A stretch of 64,000 bases of DNA from Blastochloris viridis (GTDB lineage: Bacteria; Pseudomonadota; Alphaproteobacteria; UBA2136; UBA6156), in assembly GCA_005768725.1 (NCBI GenBank), contig VAFM01000002.1:310001-374000 (forward strand), given 5' to 3'. A program made the position numbers and the translations under genes. Positions within the stretch are counted from its first letter, which is position 1, and each line of letters starts with the position of its first letter. Positions 1 to 6,331 of this stretch are shown in pieces. Under the pieces are notes generated by a model. The model was given only the letters and a program-made list of their open reading frames with translations, was not told where the DNA came from and searched no databases.

Positions 1-141
1 CGCGAAGAATCCTGCGGCGTGATGGGAGCCATTCCTTACGGTGCCAACGGCTGCCTGATGCGCAATACTAACGACGGCGGCCGCAAAGCCAACGAACGCG
101 CTCTTACTCCTGTTGCCTACGCTTTCTGCACCCCCAAATAA
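1..141 (+). CDS. C-terminal end of an unknown protein (truncated by window edge)
   Basis: Open from base 1 to a TAA at 139-141, 46 residues visible. The tail has three cysteines and a Gly/Asn-rich stretch (GAIPYGANGCLM, then NDGGRK) and ends AYAFCTPK. No family can be named from this fragment. It is followed 20 bases later by a strong rho-independent terminator, so it closes a plus-strand transcription unit. That it is coding rests on the open frame and the terminator placement. Confidence 0.55.
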   Translation, partial: REESCGVMGAIPYGANGCLMRNTNDGGRKANERALTPVAYAFCTPK

Positions 142-158
142 GCCGAGCAAAATCACCT

Positions 159-186
159 AAAACCCCTGTTTAAGCAGGGGTTTTTG
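159..186 (+). terminator. Rho-independent terminator
   Basis: Stem AACCCCTG / CAGGGGTT with a six-base loop followed by TTTTTG, 20 bases after the stop of the first partial gene. Confidence 0.8.
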
Positions 187-248
187 ATTGTCGATAGCGA
201 ATGAAAGATATACATACACATATCTACATCCGTACACGGAGTATTATC

Positions 249-797
249 ATGACGTTTGCGCGCCTTATCGCAAGGCACGAACATCAAACCGCATCGCGCC
301 CAAAACCACCCCAAACCCACGAATACTTTGGACTCGCCGTCCATCATGTTCTCTTCTATTTAAACTACAAGGGAGACCCCCTGCAACTTTCACGAAAGGA
401 TATTCAGGCCGAACTGACGAATACGCTGAACATCAAGTACGAAAAACGTCTCGCAAATAGCCAGCTAACCCGGCGTATCACATTAACGTGGCACGCCATT
501 ACGCAGTACGTTTATGAGAACTCAACCTACTTCACGACCGAGGTCGGGTTTCTGGGTAATCGCAAGATAGACTTGATACTGGAACACCCGGACGGCACGA
601 TCGAGCTGGTCGAAATTAAGACCTATAAAAAGAAAACCAAGACCTACTGCAAAAGGACTGCCACGAAACAACTGGCGGATGCCCGCAAGTTTATTTTGGA
701 ACATTATCCGGACACCAAGCTGAAATGGACAAAGATTCTGATCCAGAATGATCTCAGTAAACCCTTCAAGTGCCAGATTCTACGCGCCCCCTCGTGA
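249..797 (+). CDS. Orphan PD-(D/E)XK nuclease-like protein
   Basis: 182 residues. I chose the ATG at 249 because GGAG lies 7 bases upstream; an in-frame ATG at 201 has no ribosome-binding site. Residues about 104-130 read GNRKIDLIL...DGTIELVEIKTYK: an Asp (about D108) in one strand, then Glu-x-Lys (about E122, K124) in the next, with a Gln in the following helix (KQLADARKF). This is the sequence signature of the PD-(D/E)XK nuclease fold, Cas4/RecB-like in spacing. The N-terminal half is basic. It stands alone between two terminators with no restriction methylase, Cas or recombination gene beside it. Lower GC than neighbours hints at recent acquisition. The nuclease call is motif-based and could be wrong. 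Confidence 0.6.
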   Translation: MTFARLIARHEHQTASRPKPPQTHEYFGLAVHHVLFYLNYKGDPLQLSRKDIQAELTNTLNIKYEKRLANSQLTRRITLTWHAITQYVYENSTYFTTEVGFLGNRKIDLILEHPDGTIELVEIKTYKKKTKTYCKRTATKQLADARKFILEHYPDTKLKWTKILIQNDLSKPFKCQILRAPS

Positions 798-827
798 AAG
801 AGCCTCCCCGCAAAGGAGGCTCTTTTT
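797..827 (+). terminator. Rho-independent terminator
   Basis: Stem AAGAGCCTCC / GGAGGCTCTT, loop CCGCAAA, followed by TTTT; abuts the stop codon of the PD-(D/E)XK-like gene. Confidence 0.85.
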
Positions 828-838
828 TCGCAGATACC

Positions 839-867
839 TTGTCTTAACGCCCCCTTTTCGCTAGATT
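839..867 (+). promoter_or_regulatory. Putative sigma-70 promoter of ppa
   Basis: TTGTCT at 839-844 and TAGATT at 862-867 with a 17-base spacer, 28 bases before the ppa start. Agreement with TTGACA/TATAAT is moderate; position and spacing support it. Confidence 0.5.
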
Positions 868-894
868 CCACCCCGTAAAAGGAAAGGAATCCCT

Positions 895-1419
895 ATGTCC
901 CTCAAAGACCTGCCCGCTGGCAAAGAACCCCCGCACGATATCTACGTGGTGGTGGAAAACCCCAAGCACACCCCGCACATCAAGTACGAGGTCGATAAGG
1001 ATACCGGCTTGCTGTTCGTCGACCGCTTTGCGCCGATGCCGATGGTCTTCCCGGCCCACTACGGCTTCATCAATAACACGCTGGGTGGCGATGGCGACCC
1101 GGTCGACGCGTTTGTCTACACCGACATCGCCGTGGTTCCGGGTGCGGTTGTCCGCTGCCGTCCGGTAGGCGTGCTGATGACCACCGACGAGAGCGGCGAA
1201 GACGCCAAACTGGTCTGCGTGCCGCACAAGAAGCTCGACCCGCGCTTTGAAAACATCAAGGACTACACCGACCTGCCGCAGATGTTCCGCGACCAGCTCG
1301 AGCAGTTCTACAGCCACTATAAGAACCTCGAACCCGGCAAGTGGGTCAAGATCGCCGGCTGGGGCGATGTCAAGGCCGCCGAAGCCATTGTGCTCAAGGG
1401 CATCACCGACGCCAAGTAA
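895..1419 (+). CDS. ppa: Inorganic pyrophosphatase, family I
   Basis: 174 residues, normal for bacterial family I soluble pyrophosphatases, which hydrolyse pyrophosphate to two phosphates in the cytoplasm and pull biosynthetic reactions forward. The family signature DGDPVDAFV is present at about residues 65-73, carrying the metal-binding aspartates, and the N-terminal E-x-K substrate-binding region (IKYEVDKDTG) and PMVFPAHYGFI segment are intact. AAAGGAAAGGA precedes the ATG. It has its own promoter and terminator, so it is monocistronic. Confidence 0.96.
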   Translation: MSLKDLPAGKEPPHDIYVVVENPKHTPHIKYEVDKDTGLLFVDRFAPMPMVFPAHYGFINNTLGGDGDPVDAFVYTDIAVVPGAVVRCRPVGVLMTTDESGEDAKLVCVPHKKLDPRFENIKDYTDLPQMFRDQLEQFYSHYKNLEPGKWVKIAGWGDVKAAEAIVLKGITDAK

Positions 1420-1435
1420 CAGGCACATACCTGCA

Positions 1436-1462
1436 CAAAAGGGCCCATAGGGCCCTTTTTGC
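1436..1462 (+). terminator. Rho-independent terminator after ppa
   Basis: AAAGGGCCC / GGGCCCTTT stem followed by TTTTTGC. Confidence 0.85.
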
Positions 1463-1505
1463 TATCCCTAAATCATTGTCCAGTCTATCAGGTTTGCTAA
1501 AGATA

Positions 1506-1901
1506 TTAAGCGTGAGTTGCTTTGGCTTTGATCCACATCAGATGCTCCGTCAGATTAGTTTTCACCTGTTCCAGCGTCTGAATTCGCTGATGCAAAGACT
1601 CGGCAAATTGCATACACTCCTCAAGACCACGCAGACATTCCGCCTCTTCAGTAGAGTTACCATTTGCCCTAGCCTCATCTAACCATTGAGACCACTGACG
1701 AACACGTTCCTCCGTCTCAACAAGCATGGGTCGTAATGCAAGAAGTTGATTCTCAGCCTCAGCTAAAACCTCTCTCCCCTCGGCAGCGACGAATTGCGCC
1801 TTCAGAATAAGGCGCTCATATTCTTCATCGTCGGTTTCGATATCGTAGAAGTTTTCTAACATGATCCATTGAGTCTGAACCAGACTGAGCTGACAAGACA
1901 T
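1506..1901 (-). CDS. Hypothetical coiled-coil protein
   Basis: 131 residues, start supported by GGAGTG 6 bases upstream of the ATG. Rich in Glu, Leu, Gln and Ala with heptad-like spacing from about residue 30 to the end (for example EGREVLAEAENQLLAL and EERVRQWSQWLDEARANG), so it is probably almost entirely helical and coiled-coil. No membrane segment or signal peptide. It follows rsmH on the same strand but behind a terminator hairpin, where ftsL would be expected in an intact dcw cluster; it lacks the single transmembrane segment of FtsL and is not a substitute for it. Function unknown. Confidence 0.7.
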   Translation of the reverse strand: MSCQLSLVQTQWIMLENFYDIETDDEEYERLILKAQFVAAEGREVLAEAENQLLALRPMLVETEERVRQWSQWLDEARANGNSTEEAECLRGLEECMQFAESLHQRIQTLEQVKTNLTEHLMWIKAKATHA

Positions 1902-1915
1902 TTCTTCACTCCAAT

Positions 1916-1941
1916 AAAAAGCCCCGTAACGGGGCTTTCTT
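1916..1941 (-). terminator. Terminator after rsmH (works on both strands)
   Basis: Palindrome GCCCCGT-A-ACGGGGC flanked by A and T runs, 6 bases beyond the rsmH stop. Confidence 0.75.
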
Positions 1942-1946
1942 CACTC

Positions 1947-2942
1947 TTATCCAACCCGTTCCAGCGTCCGCAAAATCGCACTCCGCGCACGCGGGTTTAC
2001 GTCAATCTCCGCATCACTCGGCACGATCTTCTTCCCCATCTTGAACTTGGCCGGGGTCTTGACGCGACCGATCTCATCCAGCTCATCCAGACACAACCGG
2101 CGGAACGCCGCCTTCACCGCACGCTCTTCCAGCGGCTGGAACGAAATCACCGCCAGCACGCCACCCTTTTTCAAACACCACGCCGCATCCGGCAGCGCGC
2201 GCTCCAGCACGGCCAGTTCATCATTCACGGCCACACGCAGGGCCTGAAAAATACGCGCCGCCGGGTGGGCACGCTTCAGGCCTAACTTAGGCGGATACAC
2301 CTGCTCCACCGCCGCCAATAAATCTTTGGTGGTCTCAAACGGCTGAGCCTTGCGCTGCTTGACGATCAGACGCGCCAGCACACGGCTCTTCGGCTCTTCA
2401 CCGTACACATAAAAGATATCGGCCAATTCTTCCTCGCGGGAGGTGTTCAGCACGTCCGCAGCGGTCTTTTTCATGCTGCTGTTGAGGCGCATATCCAGCG
2501 GCCCCTCAAAATGATAACTCAAGCCGCGCTGAGGGTCGTCCAGTTGGTCGCTACTGAACCCAAGGTCGAGCAGAATCCCATCGGCCAGCGGGGGTAACGC
2601 GCCCACTTTGCGCTTGCCGCAGGTCACGCTGTTTTGCAGTACCGGTCCGGCCAATACTTCGGGAATGGTATCGTAGGCGGCACGTACCAGGTGCACACGG
2701 TCGCCAAAGGTTTCCACCAGCGGCGCACAGCGCACTAATGCACGGCTGTCCCAGTCCAGTCCCACCACTTCGGCCCCGCGCTCCAGCAGGCCACGGGTGT
2801 GCCCACCACCGCCCAAAGTACCATCCACCAGCAGTTTTCCGGCGGCAGGTTCAAGGGCATCCATCACTTCATGGAACAGCACAGGGACGTGCACCGTCTC
2901 GGCCGTACCGCGCGTTTCTAGCAAAGTGGAATCCCCATTCAT
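1947..2942 (-). CDS. rsmH: 16S rRNA (cytosine-1402-N4) methyltransferase RsmH (MraW)
   Basis: 331 residues, family length about 300-330. It uses S-adenosylmethionine to methylate N4 of C1402 in the decoding centre of 16S rRNA. N-terminal HVPVLFHEVMDAL and the SAM-binding loop VDGTLGGGGHT (about residues 39-49) are diagnostic; downstream ADGILLDLGFSSDQLDDPQRG and the C-terminal NPRARSAILR match the family. It follows mraZ as in dcw clusters but two terminator-like hairpins separate the genes and ftsL/ftsI do not follow. Confidence 0.96.
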   Translation of the reverse strand: MNGDSTLLETRGTAETVHVPVLFHEVMDALEPAAGKLLVDGTLGGGGHTRGLLERGAEVVGLDWDSRALVRCAPLVETFGDRVHLVRAAYDTIPEVLAGPVLQNSVTCGKRKVGALPPLADGILLDLGFSSDQLDDPQRGLSYHFEGPLDMRLNSSMKKTAADVLNTSREEELADIFYVYGEEPKSRVLARLIVKQRKAQPFETTKDLLAAVEQVYPPKLGLKRAHPAARIFQALRVAVNDELAVLERALPDAAWCLKKGGVLAVISFQPLEERAVKAAFRRLCLDELDEIGRVKTPAKFKMGKKIVPSDAEIDVNPRARSAILRTLERVG

Positions 2943-2980
2943 GGCCGCCTTCTACCCCAAATCGCAGATTAACCCAAGCG

Positions 2981-3002
2981 AAAAAGCGGCGCGAAGCCGC
3001 AT
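2981..3002 (-). terminator. Terminator-like hairpin upstream of rsmH
   Basis: On the minus strand GCGGC-TTCGC-GCCGC followed by TTTTTCGC, about 40 bases before the rsmH start. It may be a second stop for mraZ transcripts or a leader attenuator. Confidence 0.5.
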
Positions 3003-3043
3003 TATTTCTGAATTTTTTTCGTATTTTAGTAAACTACCAACCT

Positions 3044-3076
3044 AAAAAAACGAGCCTCCCCCGAAGCTCGTTTTCA
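3044..3076 (-). terminator. Terminator after mraZ
   Basis: On the minus strand AAACGAGC / GCTCGTTT with a 10-base loop followed by a run of seven T, about 45 bases past the mraZ stop. Confidence 0.75.
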
Positions 3077-3118
3077 CAAAGATAATTTTCCAGTCGAAGG
3101 AAAGTTCCCTCACCTTTT

Positions 3119-3583
3119 TTATTTCCAGAGTCCGTCCATAACGGCGAAGTCTTCCGCCGTTAATTGGCCGTCATCCTGCATCTGGGCTTCATAACGCTGC
3201 GGGTTCCAGATGGTGAAATATTCCCCCTGACCGGCGAACATGATCTCTTCGCCAAGGCCGGCTTTTTCCGCCAGGTCCGCTGGCAGCATCACGCGGCCGG
3301 CATCATCGAAGTTTAGTGGCCGAGCAGCTGCAAGAATGGCCCGCGCCAGTCGTTGGCGTACCGGGCTGAGTGCCGGAAGTTGCTGAATTTTTTCAGCCAG
3401 TTTGAGAAAGTCATCGTAAGCCCAGCCATATAAGTATCCTCCATTGCTTCCTGCATCCGGCGCCGCGTACACCACAACTTGCTGTCGGGTATGCGCGGCC
3501 ATTTCATGACGGAACGACGCCGGCACCGAAACACGGCCCTTCTTGTCCACGTTATTCACGTAAGAGGACAAGAAGACGGTCAT
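3119..3583 (-). CDS. mraZ: Transcriptional regulator MraZ
   Basis: 154 residues from the ATG at 3583 (MTVFLSSYVNNVDKKGRVSVPASFR), matching the normal MraZ start and length. A GGAAGG lies 12 bases upstream; an in-frame ATG four codons earlier would leave no room for it, and the frame is open further upstream without family similarity. Two SpoVT/AbrB-like half-domains are visible: DKKGRVSVPASFR near residue 13 and DDAGRVMLPADLAEKAG near residue 92, each with the family's DxxGRv-lP core. MraZ binds TGGGN repeats upstream of its own gene and represses the dcw operon; such repeats are present at 3749-3783. Confidence 0.93.
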   Translation of the reverse strand: MTVFLSSYVNNVDKKGRVSVPASFRHEMAAHTRQQVVVYAAPDAGSNGGYLYGWAYDDFLKLAEKIQQLPALSPVRQRLARAILAAARPLNFDDAGRVMLPADLAEKAGLGEEIMFAGQGEYFTIWNPQRYEAQMQDDGQLTAEDFAVMDGLWK

Positions 3584-3748
3584 CGGGGCAGTCATCCTTC
3601 CGTTGTGGCGCCGCATCGTGCGTTGCCGGTTAATTTCGTGGCCGGGGTCGCCCAGTACTCGCGTACTCTCCGGCCTTGGTCCCTCGTAGGCGGTCCCCCA
3701 TGAACCGCCCGCTCCCTTGGAACCTTTTGGATCACCCATGGTTGTATT

Positions 3749-3783
3749 TGGGCGACACTGGGAATCTATGGGATGTTATGGGA
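3749..3783 (+). promoter_or_regulatory. MraZ-binding repeats (four TGGGN, 10-bp period)
   Basis: TGGGC at 3749, TGGGA at 3759, 3769 and 3779, each separated by exactly 5 bases, on the plus strand. TGGGN repeats with 5-base spacers are the known MraZ operator. They overlap the putative mraZ promoter, which fits autorepression. Confidence 0.85.
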
Positions 3784-3791
3784 CAACGCAA
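3763..3791 (-). promoter_or_regulatory. Putative mraZ promoter
   Basis: On the minus strand TTGCGT (plus 3786-3791), 17-base spacer, TAGATT (plus 3763-3768). The start would be near 3756, giving a leader of about 170 bases before the mraZ ATG. Consensus match is moderate; overlap with the TGGGN repeats strengthens it. Confidence 0.5.
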
Positions 3792-3978
3792 GAGGAAAAG
3801 TGACATACCCCGCAGTATTTCTCGCCTAAGGCTGTGGATAAGTCTGGGGACGGAATCCCAAACACCCCCTCAAACAGCGCGGCCACACGCCAAAAGAAAA
3901 AGATCGGCCCATAAAATCCCATCGGAACAAACCTTGTTTTTCCCCTCCCCTTGCCCAATCGGTCAGCAACTCTTATAA

Positions 3979-4503
3979 GGCACCTGCACGGGGTCACCGC
4001 GAGCCGCAAGGTTCGAGGAAAGTCCGGGCACCCACGGGCCACCGGCCGGAGAATATCCGGGCTGGCGACTCCCGCCAGACCAACAGGGCCACAGAAAAGA
4101 ACCACCCCAGCAATGGGGAACGGGTGAAAAGGTAGGGTAAAAGCCTACCGCCGTTTCTAGCAATAGAGCGGGCGAGAGTAGGTTCCAGAATCGCTAGGCA
4201 GAGGTGATTTTTGAGATTTGCAAAGACTGAGCACCGTAAGTGTACACGCGAGTACACGCGGAGCGGAAGGCAAGCAAAGCTCAAAAAGCGCTCTGCATAG
4301 TAGATTCTGGAGCCTACTCGAAGGTAACCTGCCGGAGGGTGCAATGCTAAATAGGGACTCCCAGTGGCGCGGTCCGCGTCCGAAGCGCAAGCCGAGGAGG
4401 GTCCGGGTTGGCAGCTTGACGCCTGACGCAAGTCAGCGCGCAGATGAATGGTGACCGATCCCGCAAGGGAGAACAGAACCCGGCTTATACGTGCAGCAGG
4501 AGA
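3979..4503 (+). ncRNA. rnpB: RNase P RNA (bacterial type A) with a ~144-nt insert in P14
   Basis: Catalytic RNA that removes 5' leaders from pre-tRNAs. The universally conserved GAGGAAAGTCCGGGC (near 4013) and ACAGAACCCGGCTTA (near 4472) segments are present, as are the P12 stem-loop (GGTAGGGTAAAAGCCTACC), AGATGAATG and terminal complementarity (CCTGCAC / GTGCAG). Removing the palindromic insert at 4176-4319 leaves about 380 nt, the usual size, and rejoins GGCG to the P14 loop GGTAA. The element is the A-family palindrome described separately. Ends are approximate to within several bases. Confidence 0.95.
4176..4319 (+). repeat. Palindromic element A1, inside rnpB
   Basis: Outer arms GAGTAGG (4176) / CCTACTC (4313), then CCAGAATC / GATTCTGG, GCAGAG / CTCTGC, TTTTTGAG / CTCAAAAA, and the apical GTGTAC-loop-GTACAC. 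It shares with copies A2-A4 the unpaired segments TCGCT (5' arm), AGTAGA (3' arm), GAGCACCGTAAG before the apical hairpin and GCGGAGCG after it, while the stems have different sequence. It extends P14 of RNase P RNA. Confidence 0.85.
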
Positions 4504-4504
4504 C

Positions 4505-4533
4505 TATGGGGCCCTCGGGCCCCATCTTTGTTT
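4505..4533 (+). terminator. rnpB terminator
   Basis: ATGGGGCCC-TC-GGGCCCCAT followed by CTTTGTTT. Confidence 0.85.
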
Positions 4534-4551
4534 AAGATATTAGAGGGGAAT

Positions 4552-4580
4552 CCGTCCGCCATAAGGCGGGCGTTTGTTTA
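4552..4580 (+). terminator. Hairpin flanking element A2
   Basis: GTCCGCC-ATAA-GGCGGGC followed by GTTTGTTT. A near-identical hairpin (AATCCGCCCGCC / GGCGGGCGTT) precedes copy A4 at 63061-63084, so it may belong to the repeat rather than be an independent terminator. Confidence 0.5.
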
Positions 4581-4584
4581 GACT

Positions 4585-4716
4585 CCGGAACTCGCTGGCA
4601 GCGAGGGATTTTTGATTTTCTCCGCTGATGCTAGCACCGTAAGTGTACAAGGTCGGTACATGCGGAGCGCAGCATCAAGGAAAAATCAAAAAGCACCGCT
4701 GTCCAGTAGAGTTCGG
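4585..4716 (+). repeat. Palindromic element A2
   Basis: Nested arms: CCGGAACTC / GAGTTCGG, CTGGCAGCG / CGCTGtCCAG, TTTTTGATTTT / AAAATCAAAAA, TGATGCT / AGCATCA and apical GTGTACAAGGTCGGTACAT. Conserved unpaired segments TCGCT, AGTAGA, CACCGTAAG and GCGGAGCG. It ends 11 bases short of the minus-strand amidase stop codon. Confidence 0.9.
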
Positions 4717-4727
4717 TTCCTTAGGAT

Positions 4728-5303
4728 TTATCGCAACCAGTCCCAACTGAAGTGCACGCCCGGATCCGTCTTCCGCCCCGGCGCCACTTCATTATGCCCA
4801 AGCACACGCTCGGAGGTGATATGCGGATTCCGCGCTAGAATATCCGCCACCAGTTCTTTGAGCGCGAGATACTGCGCTTCGGTATAAGGCTCGGCCCGCG
4901 TCCAGCCTACCAGAGTTTCTTGCTCCACACTGGGCGGCCCGTCCAAAAACGGCCCACAGTTGGCCACTTCAATCCCCAGGCTCCAGTTATTAAGCCCGTT
5001 AACCTCCGCACCATCGCTTTTCACGGCACGGCTCACACCGGCATGGAAGGCCACCAGACGCTCCGGCACGAGCTGAATGACCTCACCCTCACGGGTAATA
5101 TAATAATGACAACTCACCTCGGCCACAGGGTCGCACAGGCGCTGCAAGGCGCCGTCGTCCCCCGCCATCCACGTGCCATGTATGATCACGAATTCCAGTC
5201 GCTCACCCGCGTTGCGCGTGCGGTAGTTAGGGCTGGGCAATACGCGGTCAACCAGAGCCGAGTCCGCCGTGAACACCGGCACAGCCGTCGCTACATCGGC
5301 CAC
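4728..5303 (-). CDS. N-acetylmuramoyl-L-alanine amidase, AmpD/AmiD type
   Basis: 191 residues forming one Amidase_2 domain. Zinc ligands and catalytic motifs are visible: VIIHGT (first His, about residue 40), the central AFHAG, and near the C-terminus GHNEVAPGRKTDPG (His and Asp ligands with the Lys of the AmpD family). Such enzymes cleave the lactyl-L-Ala bond of muropeptides. No signal peptide is apparent, which favours a cytoplasmic, recycling role like AmpD over the exported AmiD, but this is inference. Its start lies 13 bases inside the end of the upstream DUF2125-like gene, so the two are probably translated together. Element A2 lies just past its stop. Confidence 0.9.
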   Translation of the reverse strand: MADVATAVPVFTADSALVDRVLPSPNYRTRNAGERLEFVIIHGTWMAGDDGALQRLCDPVAEVSCHYYITREGEVIQLVPERLVAFHAGVSRAVKSDGAEVNGLNNWSLGIEVANCGPFLDGPPSVEQETLVGWTRAEPYTEAQYLALKELVADILARNPHITSERVLGHNEVAPGRKTDPGVHFSWDWLR

Positions 5304-6304
5304 AGGCGGTTCACCACATCACGGATCTTCGGCAGAGGCCCCACCGGCTGACCGTTCAATGTCAGGGTCATCTGCATATTGCCCATACGGATGGTCCCGA
5401 CTGACGGCAGGTTGCGCATAAAGCGGTTCACACCATTAATCTCCGCATCATTCTGCGGCGCCAATACGCCGGAGGCCCGCACCCAACGCGCCAGGTTCTG
5501 GCTCTTGTCGCTCGTAAAGGTCATTTCGCCCAGCATCTGGTAATCACGGGTCACGGTCGCGCGGCCGAACACCGCAGCAGTCGTGCTGGCACCCTGTATC
5601 GTGGTCTTGACCGAAAGACTGGCGATATCCACCACATCCCCGGGGCGTAACGCCATCACCGCCGCTTTCACAAGCGCTCCGGCTGTTGGCACCTGCCCCT
5701 GCCCGAACACATTCACCATCGCCGCAAACGACGCCGCGGGGATCTGCATCTTCCCGCTCACCACCGCCTCACCGCCTTGCCATTTCGGACGACTCGCAAG
5801 GTTGAGGTCAACCGCACCGCCATTAATGCCGCGCTCCAGCACCACATCGCCCAAGCTCACCAGTTCGTTGCCAGCCAAGTCAAGCACGCGCACACTCTCG
5901 GCTTTCAGCGTCAGGCTGTTTTCCTTTTCAATCCACATCACACGCCCGTCCTGGGTTTCCAGTATCAGCTTACGCCCTTGTGCCAGCGTCACTTCCACGC
6001 GCTCGGGCAATTCGATAACCCAGCGGTCGCGGCGGAAGAAATCGCTGCTCAGACGCAGGCTGGGCGCCGAAATACTCTGCACAGGCCCGCTGCTGAACTC
6101 CACACGCGGTGCCGGCATATCCATCGTTACGTGCATCACGTCGGGCACCCACTGCGGTTGGCCGTAACTCACGCGGGCCTGCAGCCCCTGTTCCAGCGTA
6201 CCCTTCATTTTAGCAGTGGTGTACTCAAGGCTCACCATCCAGAATACACCGTACCCCAGCACGGCCAGCAGGGCTGCCAGAAAAAGAGCTGCAATTGTCC
6301 GCAT
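5291..6304 (-). CDS. DUF2125-like periplasmic protein
   Basis: 337 residues. An N-terminal hydrophobic segment (about residues 4-25, IAALFLAALLAVLGYGVFWMV) acts as a signal anchor; the rest is a long beta-rich soluble region typical of the alphaproteobacterial DUF2125 family (SLRLSSDFFRRDRWVIELPERVEV, then repeated beta-strand-like stretches, ending VNRLWPM). The family has no established function. It is the upstream gene of a two-gene unit with the amidase, hinting at an envelope role. Confidence 0.7.
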   Translation of the reverse strand: MRTIAALFLAALLAVLGYGVFWMVSLEYTTAKMKGTLEQGLQARVSYGQPQWVPDVMHVTMDMPAPRVEFSSGPVQSISAPSLRLSSDFFRRDRWVIELPERVEVTLAQGRKLILETQDGRVMWIEKENSLTLKAESVRVLDLAGNELVSLGDVVLERGINGGAVDLNLASRPKWQGGEAVVSGKMQIPAASFAAMVNVFGQGQVPTAGALVKAAVMALRPGDVVDIASLSVKTTIQGASTTAAVFGRATVTRDYQMLGEMTFTSDKSQNLARWVRASGVLAPQNDAEINGVNRFMRNLPSVGTIRMGNMQMTLTLNGQPVGPLPKIRDVVNRLWPM

Positions 6305-6331
6305 ATCGTTTCTCGTCCTCGTTTATCGTGG

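Larger units (their letters stand above)
3584..3978. other. mraZ/rnpB divergent intergenic region
   Basis: About 395 bases without a convincing gene. It holds the mraZ leader, its promoter and operator repeats, and a perfect DnaA box (TGTGGATAA at 3833-3841, the reverse complement of TTATCCACA). The rnpB promoter should lie in 3845-3975; I could not pick a confident -35/-10 pair. Confidence 0.6.
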
